Positions 27,877 through 36,416 of a DNA stretch of 64,000 nucleotides are shown one piece after another (position 1 is the stretch's first letter; each line of letters opens with the position of its first letter). Below the pieces are notes generated by a model. It did not search any database, was not told where the DNA came from, and saw only the letters and a program-made list of their open reading frames with translations. A program made the position numbers and the translations under genes. Origin of the DNA: Burkholderia pyrrocinia (GTDB lineage Bacteria > Pseudomonadota > Gammaproteobacteria > Burkholderiales > Burkholderiaceae). Where the stretch lies: contig NZ_CP094461.1 in assembly GCF_022809715.1 (NCBI RefSeq), positions 310,001 to 374,000 on the forward strand, read 5' to 3'.

Positions 27877-29646
27877 ATGCACGGCACCTATGACCTCCCG
27901 CTCGTCCTGCTGTCGCTTGCGATCGCGACGCTGGCCTCCTATACGACGCTCGACCTGGCCGCGTTCATTTCGCTGCTCGACAACCCGAAGCTCAAGCGTG
28001 CGTGGCTGGGCGGCGGCGCGGCCGCGATGGGAACCGGGATCTGGTCGATGCATTTCGTCGGCATGCTCGCGTTTTCGCTGCCGATCCCGCTCGGTTATGC
28101 ACTGCCGGATACCGGCGCGTCGCTGGCGATCGCCGTGCTCGTGTCGTATTTCGCGCTGAACGTCGTCACGCGCGCGCGGCTGGGCTGGCGGCGGCTGTTC
28201 GCGGGCGGTGCGCTGATGGGCGGCGGGATTGCCGGCATGCATTACACGGGGATGGCCGCGATGCACATGCAGCCCGGCATTCGCTACGATCCCGCGCTGT
28301 TTGCCGCATCGATCGGCATCGCGGTGATCGCGTCGACTGCCGCGCTGTGGATCGCGCAGGCGCTGCGCGTGCGGCAGGCGCGTCATGCGACCGCGCAACG
28401 CGTCGGCGCGGCCTTCATCATGGGCATCGCCATTACCGGCATGCACTATACGGGGATGGCGGCGGCCCATTTCGCGCCGGACGCGCGATGCGGCACCGCG
28501 AACGGGATCGACGCGCCGTGGCTCGCGACGACCGTCGCGCTGTTTACGATGGCGACGCTGATCGTCACGCTGCTGCTCAGCCGCTTCGATGCGCGCACAA
28601 CCTTTCTGCGCGGGATGGCCGACACGCTCGAGCGGCTCGTGAAAATGCGCACCGCGGAACTCGAACGTGCGTTGCACCGCTACGAGCAGACGACGGAGAT
28701 GCTGCAGCGCACGCGCGAGAACATGGCGACCGAGATCGACGAACGCAAGGCCGCGCAGGCGCGGCTCGAACAGGAGAAGGACGAGCAGCGGCGCCTTCTG
28801 CACGTGCTCGAGGCAACCCACGTGCAGTTGCTGCAGTCGGAAAAGCTCGCGTCGATCGGCCAGCTCGCGGCGGGCGTCGCGCACGAGATCAACAATCCGA
28901 TCGGCTTCGTCAGTGCGAACCTCAATACGTTGAAGACATGGGTGCGAAGCCTGCTCGATGTGGTCGCGGCGCATGAAGCGGCGCTGCCGCAGCTCGACCC
29001 GGCCGCGCGCGATGCGCTGACGGCGATGGGCCGCGCCGCGGATCTGGACTACGTCCGCGACGAGATCGTGACGCTGATCGACGAATCGATCGATGGTGCG
29101 GTGCGGGTGCGGCGCATCGTGCAGGACCTGCGCGATTTCTCGCGCCCGGGCAGCGACGAGTGGAGCGTGGTCGATCTCCATGCGGGCCTCGAGAGCACGC
29201 TCAACGTCGTCCATAACGAACTGAAGTACAAGGCCGACATCGTGCGCGATTACGGCGACCTGCCGCAGGTCGAATGCCTGCCGTCGCAGTTGAACCAGGT
29301 GTTCATGAACCTGCTGGTCAACGCGGCGCAGGCGATTCCCGAGCGTGGCGTGATCACGATCCGCACGTCGAGCGATGGCGAGCAGGTGTCGATCGCGATC
29401 AGCGACACCGGAACGGGCATGACGCCCGACGTCGTCCGGCGGATCTTCGATCCGTTCTTCACGACGAAGCCGGTCGGGCAGGGAACCGGGCTTGGCTTGT
29501 CGGTATCGCACGGCATCGTCGAGCGCCATCGCGGCACGATCGACGTGACGAGCGAACCCGGGCGCGGCACGACGTTCTGCGTGCGGCTGCCGGTCCGGCG
29601 GGCCCGCGACGACGCGAACGCGGCGGAGCTGGAGCAGCGGGCATGA
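27877..29646 (+). CDS. MHYT-domain sensor histidine kinase
   Basis: 589 residues. The N-terminal ~240 residues are a seven-helix MHYT sensor with three motif copies (WSMHFVGM, GMHYTGMAAMHM, GMHYTGMAAAHF), proposed to bind metal and sense gases such as O2, CO or NO. A long coiled coil follows, then a dimerisation/phosphoacceptor box (GVAHEINNPIGF, His336) and an ATPase domain with N (NLLVNAAQAI), G1 (DTGTGM) and G2 (GTGLGLSVSHG) boxes. No receiver is attached, so it needs a separate partner such as the preceding gene. Confidence 0.93.
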   Translation: MHGTYDLPLVLLSLAIATLASYTTLDLAAFISLLDNPKLKRAWLGGGAAAMGTGIWSMHFVGMLAFSLPIPLGYALPDTGASLAIAVLVSYFALNVVTRARLGWRRLFAGGALMGGGIAGMHYTGMAAMHMQPGIRYDPALFAASIGIAVIASTAALWIAQALRVRQARHATAQRVGAAFIMGIAITGMHYTGMAAAHFAPDARCGTANGIDAPWLATTVALFTMATLIVTLLLSRFDARTTFLRGMADTLERLVKMRTAELERALHRYEQTTEMLQRTRENMATEIDERKAAQARLEQEKDEQRRLLHVLEATHVQLLQSEKLASIGQLAAGVAHEINNPIGFVSANLNTLKTWVRSLLDVVAAHEAALPQLDPAARDALTAMGRAADLDYVRDEIVTLIDESIDGAVRVRRIVQDLRDFSRPGSDEWSVVDLHAGLESTLNVVHNELKYKADIVRDYGDLPQVECLPSQLNQVFMNLLVNAAQAIPERGVITIRTSSDGEQVSIAISDTGTGMTPDVVRRIFDPFFTTKPVGQGTGLGLSVSHGIVERHRGTIDVTSEPGRGTTFCVRLPVRRARDDANAAELEQRA

Positions 29647-29742
29647 GGATGCGATCGAGACTGCCGTGCGTGTGCGGGAAGCGCGTACGCGATTCAGCGT
29701 GAATTCGATGCTCGCGTACCAGGTGTCGCTGCGCGGCGCCGC

Positions 29743-30111
29743 TCAGGTAATCGGCCGCTGAAGAATGACGATCCCGTCGTTGTAGTCGCGGTCGGCGCCG
29801 TCCTCGGCGCCGAGCCGGCCGAGCCACACTTGATCGCCCGCGGACAGCGGTGCGACGCGCGCGTCGGTCGCGGACTTCCTGCCGTTGGCCGATGCGTCGA
29901 TCCGGATCTTGCCGCCTTTCGAGCTCAGCGTGAACTGCCTGATGCCGTCGTTGCCGTTGCCGACGAACGACGCGGCCGGTTCGCGCGCATCGTCGATGAA
30001 CAGCTTCAGGTCCTGCCGGTCGGCGGCATTCGCGTGGAAGATCGCCTTGAAGGCGGTGTTCGGCGGCAGGTTGAAATTGCCGTCGCGGTTCGACGACGGC
30101 TGGAAACCGGG
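29743..30111 (-). pseudogene. LecB/PA-IIL-type lectin domain, in frame after a TAG stop
   Basis: 122 sense codons follow the TAG of the aidA paralogue (30112-30114) in exactly the same frame and end at TGA (29743-29745). The protein reads GNFNLPPNTAFKAIFHANAADRQ, then LKLFIDDAREPAASFVGNG, then GAEDGADRDYNDGIVIL. This matches PA-IIL-like calcium-dependent lectins, including the EDGxDxDYND calcium loop and the early Asn. The specificity loop is Ala-Ala-Asp where PA-IIL has Ser-Ser-Gly; Ala at the first position is associated with mannose preference in the family. The C-terminal Gly that completes the calcium site in PA-IIL is replaced (ends PIT). No ATG, GTG or TTG start exists before the last quarter, so the domain can only be made by readthrough, reinitiation at a rare codon, or not at all. 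Confidence 0.8.
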
Positions 30112-30642
30112 CTAACCGGGCTGTTTCGTATCCGGCCGGCTGCCGGCGATCTCGATCGTCGTTTCCCAGCGGAAATAGCCTAATACCGCACCGTCGCGAT
30201 CGAGCACGGCGAAGTCGGCCGTGCACGTGGTAGTGCCCGCGGCGAGCACGTCGCTGTGCCAGTAATGGTCTTTCATCGGCTGGCACGCCGGATGAAGCAG
30301 GTCGTCGGCATCCGGCACCGGCGTCGTGGCGTCGCGCACTTCCGGTTCGATCGGCGCGACGATGCCGGCGTCCTTCAATGCGAACCGGATGAACAGCACG
30401 CTCAGCTCGGCGCGCAGCGCCAGCGTGGTTTCGCGCAGGCGAAGCTGGTCGCCCGGCGCCAGGCCGGCAAAGAGCCGGCTGTCGTTGTGGCCGAGCTGCC
30501 CGGTGTCGCCGGGGCTCAACACGTAGATGTGCCGGCCGTCGATCACGGTCGGCGCGTCGGCGTCCCGGCTCGCATCGGGGTAGGCCGACAGCAGCGTGAC
30601 GGCGTCGACGATCGCGAGCACATCGCAACGAAGACCAGACAT
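30112..30642 (-). CDS. AidA/PixA-family inclusion-body protein (second paralogue)
   Basis: 176 residues with GGAGG eight bases upstream of ATG 30642. It begins MSGLRCDVLAIVDAVTLLSAYP and contains the family motifs RHIYVLSPGDTG, LRLRETTLALRAELSVLFIRFAL and DHYWHSDVLAAGTTTCTADFAVLDRDGAVLGYFRWETTIEIAG. It lies 65 bases after the first aidA and should share its quorum-sensing promoter. The stop is TAG, after which a lectin domain continues in frame to 29743; the linker before and after the stop (DTKQPG, stop, PGFQPSS) is Pro/Gly-rich as in a domain linker. The full 299-residue product would be an AidA-lectin fusion. Confidence 0.88.
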   Translation of the reverse strand: MSGLRCDVLAIVDAVTLLSAYPDASRDADAPTVIDGRHIYVLSPGDTGQLGHNDSRLFAGLAPGDQLRLRETTLALRAELSVLFIRFALKDAGIVAPIEPEVRDATTPVPDADDLLHPACQPMKDHYWHSDVLAAGTTTCTADFAVLDRDGAVLGYFRWETTIEIAGSRPDTKQPG

Positions 30643-30707
30643 GAGCGCTTCCTCCGCAACAAGGGAATGACGCGGGCGCCCGCCGCGCGGCCGCCCGCCC
30701 GCCGCGA

Positions 30708-31211
30708 TCAGTTGTGGATCGTGATGAACGGATCCCATGAGAAGCAACCCTGGCTCTGGCAGTTGCGATCGATGATCTGGAACTGGAAGTGGTAGGTCAC
30801 GCGGCCGACCTTCAGGCATTCCGACGACCAGTAGTAGTTCGCGACCTTCTGGCATGTCGGCACCTCGGGCTTGCTGGTGTTCGGCACCGGGATCGACGCT
30901 TCCGCGACCCGCGGCGTCGGCGTCGAGATCAAGTCGTTGCCGACGTTGCCGACGAATTTGTAGAACACGACCTGGTTCTCGAAGCCCAGCGACAAGCTCG
31001 TTTCGCGCCAGCGGATCAGGTCGCCGACCTGCGCCTTCAGGTCGAGCTCGCCGCCCGCCTGCCCGGAGATTACGTTGTCCTGGTTGGTCACCATATAGAC
31101 ATAATGCCAGTCGATCAGCGTCGGAGCGGCCGGATTCTTGCTGGGATTCGGATACTTTTTGAGAATGGTTTCGGTATCGAATGAAACGAGCACATCGGTG
31201 AAGTGTGACAT
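30708..31211 (-). CDS. aidA: AidA, quorum-sensing-regulated PixA-family protein
   Basis: 167 residues: MSHFTDVLVSFDTETILKKYPNPSKNP, LIDWHYVYMVTNQDNVISGQAGGEL, NYYWSSECLKVGRVTYHFQFQIIDRNCQSQGCFSWDPFITIHN. AidA of Burkholderia cenocepacia is a CepR-activated PixA-family protein reported to matter for nematode killing. No signal peptide is present. A LuxR-type box lies about 150 bases upstream. It is first of an operon with the paralogue/lectin gene. Confidence 0.9.
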   Translation of the reverse strand: MSHFTDVLVSFDTETILKKYPNPSKNPAAPTLIDWHYVYMVTNQDNVISGQAGGELDLKAQVGDLIRWRETSLSLGFENQVVFYKFVGNVGNDLISTPTPRVAEASIPVPNTSKPEVPTCQKVANYYWSSECLKVGRVTYHFQFQIIDRNCQSQGCFSWDPFITIHN

Positions 31212-31334
31212 GGAAGCTCCCGTTTTAAGTAATGGGACTTATCGTTTCGAGAACTGCTTCGTGCGGCCGCCATCTCCTTGTCCTGCAAGGCTCCGTGCGA
31301 TGTGTGGCACGTACAGGCGCGACGGCGTATGCAG

Positions 31335-31379
31335 GTTATCCCGTTCGGTTAATTCTGGAAGCTGTAAGAGTAAACAGGG
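31335..31379 (-). promoter_or_regulatory. lux (cep) box and -10 of the aidA operon
   Basis: CTGT-N8-ACAG (31362-31377, wider 20-base box 31360-31379) has the LuxR-family form ACCTGT-N8-ACAGGT. On the minus strand the -10-like GATAAC (31335-31340) lies with its centre 32 bases downstream of the box centre, placing the box at about -42.5, as in class II LuxR-activated promoters. Downstream is aidA, a known CepR target in B. cenocepacia. Confidence 0.75.
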
Positions 31380-31620
31380 TTATAAAAATGATTATCGTAT
31401 ATTAAGTTGAAAATCGGATTCAATCGGATCGATGCGTTACATAAATAGAAGAAAATTGAATCTGTTAATCGATTTGCCGATTATTTTCGATCGGAGAAAG
31501 GGGCGGATGGCCGGCGCGATCTCGAGCGATCGTCGCCTTGGCGGCACGACGATTCGGGAGCGGGAAGGGGGAGTGATTCGCGGCAGGTAGCCCGCGGCCG
31601 GGCGGCAGGCGATCGCGCGC
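31380..31620. other. AT-rich intergenic stretch
   Basis: Separates the aidA promoter from the 3' end of the gtrA-like gene; about 120 bases (31380-31500) are clearly AT-richer than the surroundings. No gene seen; such tracts upstream of regulated promoters can bind H-NS-like proteins, which is speculation here. Confidence 0.45.
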
Positions 31621-32004
31621 TTACCGGTAGGTCCAGAGCCGATGCAGCACGAACGTCGTCGGCGGGATCAGCAGCGCGATCGCGACGATGCTCATCGCGC
31701 GCGACATGTCGAGCATTTCGGCGGCACGCGCGAGCAGCAGCGTTTCGACGAAGCCGGCCAGCGTGACGACGAGAAAACGCAGCGCGTTGCGCGTATGCAC
31801 CGTCGACGAGAAGCTCCACAGCGTATTCGCGAGATACGAGAACGCCGTCGCGCACAGGAATGCGACCGCGTTCGCGGCGACCAGCGTCGCATCGAACAGC
31901 GCGAACAGCGCGGACGCGACCAGCGTATGGAGCGCGGTCGAACAAAGCCCGGACAAGCCGAAGCGCACGAGCCGCGTGCGCTCGGCATGGAGCAGGTCGA
32001 TCAT
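31621..32004 (-). CDS. GtrA-family membrane protein (flippase-like)
   Basis: 127 residues with four membrane helices (VRFGLSGLCSTALHTLVASALFALF, VAANAVAFLCATAFSYLANTLWSF and two more) and a terminal RLWTY motif typical of GtrA. GtrA proteins are thought to flip undecaprenyl-phosphate-linked glucose for O-antigen or teichoic acid glycosylation. It is the last gene of the four-gene operon, 16 bases after the GtrB-like gene. Start 32004 matches the family length. Confidence 0.88.
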   Translation of the reverse strand: MIDLLHAERTRLVRFGLSGLCSTALHTLVASALFALFDATLVAANAVAFLCATAFSYLANTLWSFSSTVHTRNALRFLVVTLAGFVETLLLARAAEMLDMSRAMSIVAIALLIPPTTFVLHRLWTYR

Positions 32005-32020
32005 GGCCGTCTGCGCGCGT

Positions 32021-33064
32021 TCAGCGTACGTCGATCCGCGCACGGTTCGGCTGCACGCGCCGGCGTGCGATCTGGCGGCGCGCATCGCGCGCGACCGGAA
32101 GTTCGATCACCTTGCCGTGCGCCTGGTAGCGGCGGCGGATCAGGTAGACGGGCCGTTGCTTCGACTCGTCGTAGATCCGCCCGATGTATTCGCCGACGAC
32201 ACCGATCCCGATCAGTTCGATGCCGCCGATGAACAGCGTGACCGAGATCAGCGACGCGTAGCCGAGCACCGGATTGCCGAACAGCAGCGTGCGGAAGATG
32301 ATGAACGAGCCGTACAGGAACGCGAGCGCGGCGATGCCGACGCCGATATAGGTCCAGCTGCGCAGCGGCACCGTGCTGAAGCTGGTGATCCCCTCCAGCG
32401 CGAAATTCCACAGCTTCCAGCCGGAGAACTTCGAGTGCCCGGCGCTGCGCGGGTCGCGCTGGTATTCGACGATCACGGTCTTGAAGCCGACCCACGCGAA
32501 CAGCCCCTTCATGAAGCGGTGCCGCTCGGGCAGGTTGCGCAGCGCGTTCACGACCTTGCGGTCCATCAGCCGGAAATCGCCGACGTTCTCCGGCAGCTTC
32601 ACGTCCGACAGCAGGTTGTGCACGCGGTAGTAGATCGCGGCTGCGGTGCGCTTCGCGAACGAATCGCACGCGCGGTTGCTGCGCTTCGCCGCGACGACTT
32701 CCGCGCCGGCGCGCCAGTGTTCGATCATCACCGGAATCAGGCTCGGCGGATCCTGCAGGTCGGCGTCGAGCGGGATCACCGCGTCGCCGGCGGCTTCGTC
32801 GAGGCCGGCCGTCAGCGCCGCTTCCTTGCCGAAGTTGCGGGTGAGATCGATCACGCGCACGCGCCGCTCGCCGGTGCTGATCCGGATCAGGCGTTCGAGC
32901 GTGTCGTCGCGGCTGCCGTCGTTCACGCAGACGATCTCGAAGCGGATCGCGTCGATGGCCGTCAGCAACGGAATCACGACGTCGAAGAAGCGCTCGACGG
33001 CCTCGCCTTCGTTATAGAACGGCACGACCAGCGAAACGAGCGGCGTGTAGAGTGGTTCCCGCAT
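32021..33064 (-). CDS. Family 2 glycosyltransferase, GtrB/bactoprenol glycosyltransferase-like
   Basis: 347 residues. VSLVVPFYNEGEAVERFF and VNDGSRDDTLE form the GT-A nucleotide-sugar site, DADLQDPP the metal/substrate motif, and two C-terminal membrane helices (TYIGVGIAALAFLYGSFIIF, ISVTLFIGGIELIGIGVVGEYIGRIYDESKQRP) are those of GtrB/dolichol-P-mannose-like enzymes. It probably charges undecaprenyl phosphate with a sugar on the cytoplasmic face for the GtrA-like flippase. Confidence 0.93.
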   Translation of the reverse strand: MREPLYTPLVSLVVPFYNEGEAVERFFDVVIPLLTAIDAIRFEIVCVNDGSRDDTLERLIRISTGERRVRVIDLTRNFGKEAALTAGLDEAAGDAVIPLDADLQDPPSLIPVMIEHWRAGAEVVAAKRSNRACDSFAKRTAAAIYYRVHNLLSDVKLPENVGDFRLMDRKVVNALRNLPERHRFMKGLFAWVGFKTVIVEYQRDPRSAGHSKFSGWKLWNFALEGITSFSTVPLRSWTYIGVGIAALAFLYGSFIIFRTLLFGNPVLGYASLISVTLFIGGIELIGIGVVGEYIGRIYDESKQRPVYLIRRRYQAHGKVIELPVARDARRQIARRRVQPNRARIDVR

Positions 33065-33088
33065 GATGATTCCCCTTGTGATGTCGCT

Positions 33089-34468
33089 TCACCGGCCGGC
33101 GCCGAGCGTCGGGCGGCCGGTGCGGCGCATTCCGTGCGCCGATCGGTGGTGTGGTCGGACCGGATGTGCGAAGCCGGTCTCGGTCGAGTCGTCGCGTGCG
33201 TCGGGCATCGACGGCACGTCGTGTCTTTCCTGCGCGATCCGGCTGACGAGCAGCGCGAGCGACGCGAGCGTCACGAGCGGCATGAACTGGAACGACAGAT
33301 GCGACACGACCGCGAGGCCCGCGAGCGGCATCGGCCACAGCAGCATCAGCCATTCGCGGTCGAAGCGCCGCCAGCCGTGCGTCCACGCATAACGCGCGTA
33401 CCACGCGATCACGATGCCGTACCAGGTCAGGTCGTAGTCGTACAGATAGGGGCTGACGAGCAGGCATGCGCATGCAAGGGTGGCGGCGCGCAGCGCGTAG
33501 GAACACGCGCCGCGCCACGCGTAGACGACGGCGATCGCGGCGGCCGCGGCCGACAGCAGCTGAAGGCCGCGCGCGACGATCGCGGGCCAGCCGGCCATCG
33601 TCGCGAGTGCGAACACGGTCGGCATGCGGGCGAGCTTGGCGTGACCGGTGCCGACGATCGTATAGGCGTTGCCGATCACATGCGCGAACGTGACCCACGG
33701 GCCGACACCGAACGCGAGCGTCGCGAGCGCGGCGCAGCTGGCGATCGTCGCAGCCCATGCGGCCAGCGCGCGCCACTGGCCCGCGCACAGCAGCGCGAGC
33801 GGGAACAGCACCGCGAGCTGCGGCTTCATCGTCAGCAAGCCGAAGCAGATTCCCGCGCATACCGGGCGGCGGTTCAGCGCAAGCAGGCCGATACCGGCGA
33901 GCATCGCGGTAAAGAGGCTGGTCTGGCCGACGATCACGGTGAGAAACGCGCCGGGGAACGCGAGCGCGCACAGCCACGCGGCATCGCGCTGCACGGTCGC
34001 ACGAATCGTCGCGGCGAACAGCACATACGTGACGCCGAGCCACAGCACGAGTGCCAGCATGTACGGCAGCCAGCCGAGCGGCAGCACGAGCAGCAGCATC
34101 GTCGGCGGATAGAGCCACGGCAGCGTGCCGTCCGCGAGCGTCATCGTCGGGACTGCCAGCTTCTGGACCGCGAACAGCGCGGGGAAATGCCACGCGTCGG
34201 CACCGTGCCCGTGCGCGGCGAGCCGCGCGGCGCTCCAGATCGGCGAGAAATCCTGCGACAGCGGCTCCAGCGCACCGTTGTGCGACAGGAACACGCGGAT
34301 CACGTAGATGACGATGAACAGCAGTTCCGTCAGCAGCACGGCGGCCGCATAGAGGCGCACGCGATCGCGATTGAGCCAGTGCGGATAGCGGCGCGGGCCC
34401 GCGATCGGGAGTTCCGGATGCAGATCGACGGCAGAATGCGCATGGCGGGCGAACGAAGGCGCTTTCAT
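33089..34468 (-). CDS. GT87-family integral membrane glycosyltransferase (DUF2029)
   Basis: 459 residues with about ten membrane helices. Features of the GT87/DUF2029 family are the first-loop acidic motif (SQDFSPIWSAARLAAHG), the LPWLYPPTMLLL motif, the MKPQLAVLFPLALL motif and the late SPYLYDYDLTWYG motif. Such enzymes use lipid-linked sugars on the periplasmic side. ATG 34468 overlaps the upstream gene stop as ATGA, so the two are coupled. The long C-terminal tail (about residues 425-459) is hydrophilic. Confidence 0.88.
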   Translation of the reverse strand: MKAPSFARHAHSAVDLHPELPIAGPRRYPHWLNRDRVRLYAAAVLLTELLFIVIYVIRVFLSHNGALEPLSQDFSPIWSAARLAAHGHGADAWHFPALFAVQKLAVPTMTLADGTLPWLYPPTMLLLVLPLGWLPYMLALVLWLGVTYVLFAATIRATVQRDAAWLCALAFPGAFLTVIVGQTSLFTAMLAGIGLLALNRRPVCAGICFGLLTMKPQLAVLFPLALLCAGQWRALAAWAATIASCAALATLAFGVGPWVTFAHVIGNAYTIVGTGHAKLARMPTVFALATMAGWPAIVARGLQLLSAAAAAIAVVYAWRGACSYALRAATLACACLLVSPYLYDYDLTWYGIVIAWYARYAWTHGWRRFDREWLMLLWPMPLAGLAVVSHLSFQFMPLVTLASLALLVSRIAQERHDVPSMPDARDDSTETGFAHPVRPHHRSAHGMRRTGRPTLGAGR

Positions 34469-35703
34469 TGCGCGCTCCGTGACGCGAGTGCCGTGCGGCG
34501 CACGACGACGAACAGCACCGCGAGCAGCACGACCGGCCCGATCTGCGGCAGCTTCATCAGCCGGTTGAACATCTCGAAGATCGGCAGCAGCCACGCGAGC
34601 ACGAGGATGCCCTGGTCGCCGGGCAGCCAGCCTTCGTCGAGACCGTGTGCGATCAGGCAGAAGATCGCGATGCCGAGCCAGGTCAGTTCGTAGTTCCACA
34701 GATAGGGCGTCGTCAGCAGCGTGGCGACGGCCAGCACCGCGGCGCGCAGGCGCATGTCGCGCGTGCGGCGCCACACGTCGACGGCTGCGATGATCGCCAG
34801 CAGCGCGACCGCCGCTTGCGCGGCCAGCGCGGCCGCCACGGGCGCACCCGCGAGCCGCAGCGCGGCGAACGGCGTCGGCGACGCGAGCCAGTACGACGCG
34901 AGCATGAAATGCTGGTCGCGTACCGTCGACATGGCGTGGCTCAAGCCGTGCAGCGCGCCGGGCCCGGCCAGCGCGATGCCGGCCGCCGCGAACAGCGTCG
35001 CGCTGAGCGCCGCCGCCGCGAACGTGCGCCACGCCCGCGTCGCGATCAGCACGAACGGAAACACGACGGCGAGTTGCGGCTTGATCGCGAGCAGCCCGAT
35101 CAGCACGCCGGCCGCGACCGGACGCTTGCCGAGCAGATGCAGCGCGAGCGCGGCGAGGCCGGCGGTCAGGATGCTGTTCTGGCCGAACAGCGCGGACATG
35201 CACACCGCCGAATACGCGACCACGACGAGCGCCGCGGCGCGCGGGTGCGGAAGATGCGCGCGCAATCCCGACAACCGCGAGACGGCGAACGCGTAGCATA
35301 AAAGACTGCCCGCGAAAAAGAGGAAATATGCGGGCAGGAAAGGCACGAGGGCAACCGGCGCGATGAACAGCAACATCGTCGGCGGATAGAGCCAGGGAAG
35401 CGGCCGGTGCTGCAGATACGCACCGAAGTGCGCGAACTCGGCCTGCAGGAATGACGAAGAGTCGTAGGCCGCTGCGGCATGGCCTTGCAACACGAGGTTC
35501 GATGCGGTCCAGAAGACCGAGAAGTCGGTGCCCGGGCGGGCGGTGGCATTCGACGTGAAGCCGTCCGTCACGACGCCCCAGATGGCCAGCAGCGCGGCGA
35601 AGAGCATCAGCATGATGCAGCTGTACGGAACGATCCGGTCCGCCGTCAGCCATTGAGCCCGGCATATGGCGCGATCGCGCGTTCCACGATTGGCTGTGTA
35701 CAT
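34465..35703 (-). CDS. GT87-family integral membrane glycosyltransferase (DUF2029), paralogue
   Basis: 412 residues, a clear paralogue of the next gene: GTDFSVFWTASNLVLQGHAAAAYD, LPWLYPPTMLLFIAPVAL, IKPQLAVVFPFVLI and TTPYLWNYELTWLGIAIF match the corresponding segments. Multi-spanning, periplasmic active site inferred. It is the first gene of the operon GT87-GT87-GtrB-GtrA, which suggests a two-step or alternative surface polysaccharide/lipid glycosylation. GGGGC precedes the ATG. Confidence 0.88.
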   Translation of the reverse strand: MYTANRGTRDRAICRAQWLTADRIVPYSCIMLMLFAALLAIWGVVTDGFTSNATARPGTDFSVFWTASNLVLQGHAAAAYDSSSFLQAEFAHFGAYLQHRPLPWLYPPTMLLFIAPVALVPFLPAYFLFFAGSLLCYAFAVSRLSGLRAHLPHPRAAALVVVAYSAVCMSALFGQNSILTAGLAALALHLLGKRPVAAGVLIGLLAIKPQLAVVFPFVLIATRAWRTFAAAALSATLFAAAGIALAGPGALHGLSHAMSTVRDQHFMLASYWLASPTPFAALRLAGAPVAAALAAQAAVALLAIIAAVDVWRRTRDMRLRAAVLAVATLLTTPYLWNYELTWLGIAIFCLIAHGLDEGWLPGDQGILVLAWLLPIFEMFNRLMKLPQIGPVVLLAVLFVVVRRTALASRSAQ

Positions 35704-35923
35704 GATGCCCCGTATGTAGTGGAGGCTGCCTGGTCTGTCGCAGCCGTTTCATGTTGTCGTGCCGCCGGATCGAATCGCTCTGAATGGCGTTGTCCGGTGA
35801 ATTCATTGTTGAAGAAAAAATCGCGTGATGCAAACCGCGCACAGGAAGCGGTGATCCCGATCAATCGGTGACAGGCGTGAAAACCGCGTTTTCAGGTATG
35901 AAAAAACGACCCGGCCGGATTTC

Positions 35924-35943
35924 ATGTTTCTGGCTTGAAACAT
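35924..35943. promoter_or_regulatory. Inverted repeat ATGTTTC-N6-GAAACAT
   Basis: Perfect 7-base arms around six bases. The right arm sequence TTGAAACATT recurs at 36100-36109. Both lie upstream of the sigma-54-like promoter, where enhancer-binding proteins would bind. Confidence 0.45.
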
Positions 35944-36182
35944 TCCGTGTTTTCGAGCGGTGTCGCGTCCTGCCGATCCCGTGAAATGCAACCGGCTGCC
36001 CGCGTTCGGGAAAGTCCCGAGAAAAAATTTTGGATCCTTTGTGCAGCGCGGCGGCGAGCGTTCCGGCGTACCTCGCTCGCGGGAATGCATATATCAAAGT
36101 TGAAACATTTCGTTCGTCGCACCATTGACGCGGGAACCCGGAGATCGCCGGAACCCTTGATACGCCTGGATTTCGCTCGAGG

Positions 36183-36198
36183 TGGCCTGCTCTTTGCG
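36183..36198 (+). promoter_or_regulatory. Sigma-54 (RpoN)-type promoter
   Basis: TGGCCTG-CTCT-TTGC has the invariant GG and GC of the -24/-12 elements at the required spacing and 9 matches to TGGCACG-N4-TTGC. It points to the flp genes, which begin 553 bases downstream, implying a long leader or an intermediate gene (36417). Confidence 0.5.
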
Positions 36199-36416
36199 TC
36201 AGCGTTGGCACGGCAGTCGACGACGTGACGACCGGGCGGTTCCGGGAACAGACGGAGCCAGCTTAGGAATCACCTGCGGAGAAGAGGGCCGGAGCGCGTC
36301 GGGGAAAACACGCAGCTCCAGGTCGATGAACCGCGAGAACCTTCGTCGATAGGCCAACGAGACCCGGGATCGTCAGGGCAAAAAGAAATCGGCATCGCAG
36401 CAGACGGGGAATAAAA

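Noticed and set aside
29743..30111. Lectin as an independent gene
   Set aside because: No ATG, GTG or TTG occurs in frame before the last quarter of the domain and there is no ribosome site; it was therefore treated as the in-frame continuation of the aidA paralogue.
31688..34693. Plus-strand open frame of about 1000 codons opposite the gtr operon
   Set aside because: Arg/His/Gln-rich translation without domains; it is the antisense shadow of GC-rich coding sequence whose real products (GtrA, GtrB, GT87) are clear on the minus strand.
33089..35842. Single 917-residue protein covering both GT87 regions
   Set aside because: The upstream part is an off-frame translation of the first GT87 gene; the true second GT87 begins at 34468.
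36204..36222. Second sigma-54-like site starting TGGCAC
   Set aside because: The -24 half is good but no GC pair occurs at the required -12 spacing.
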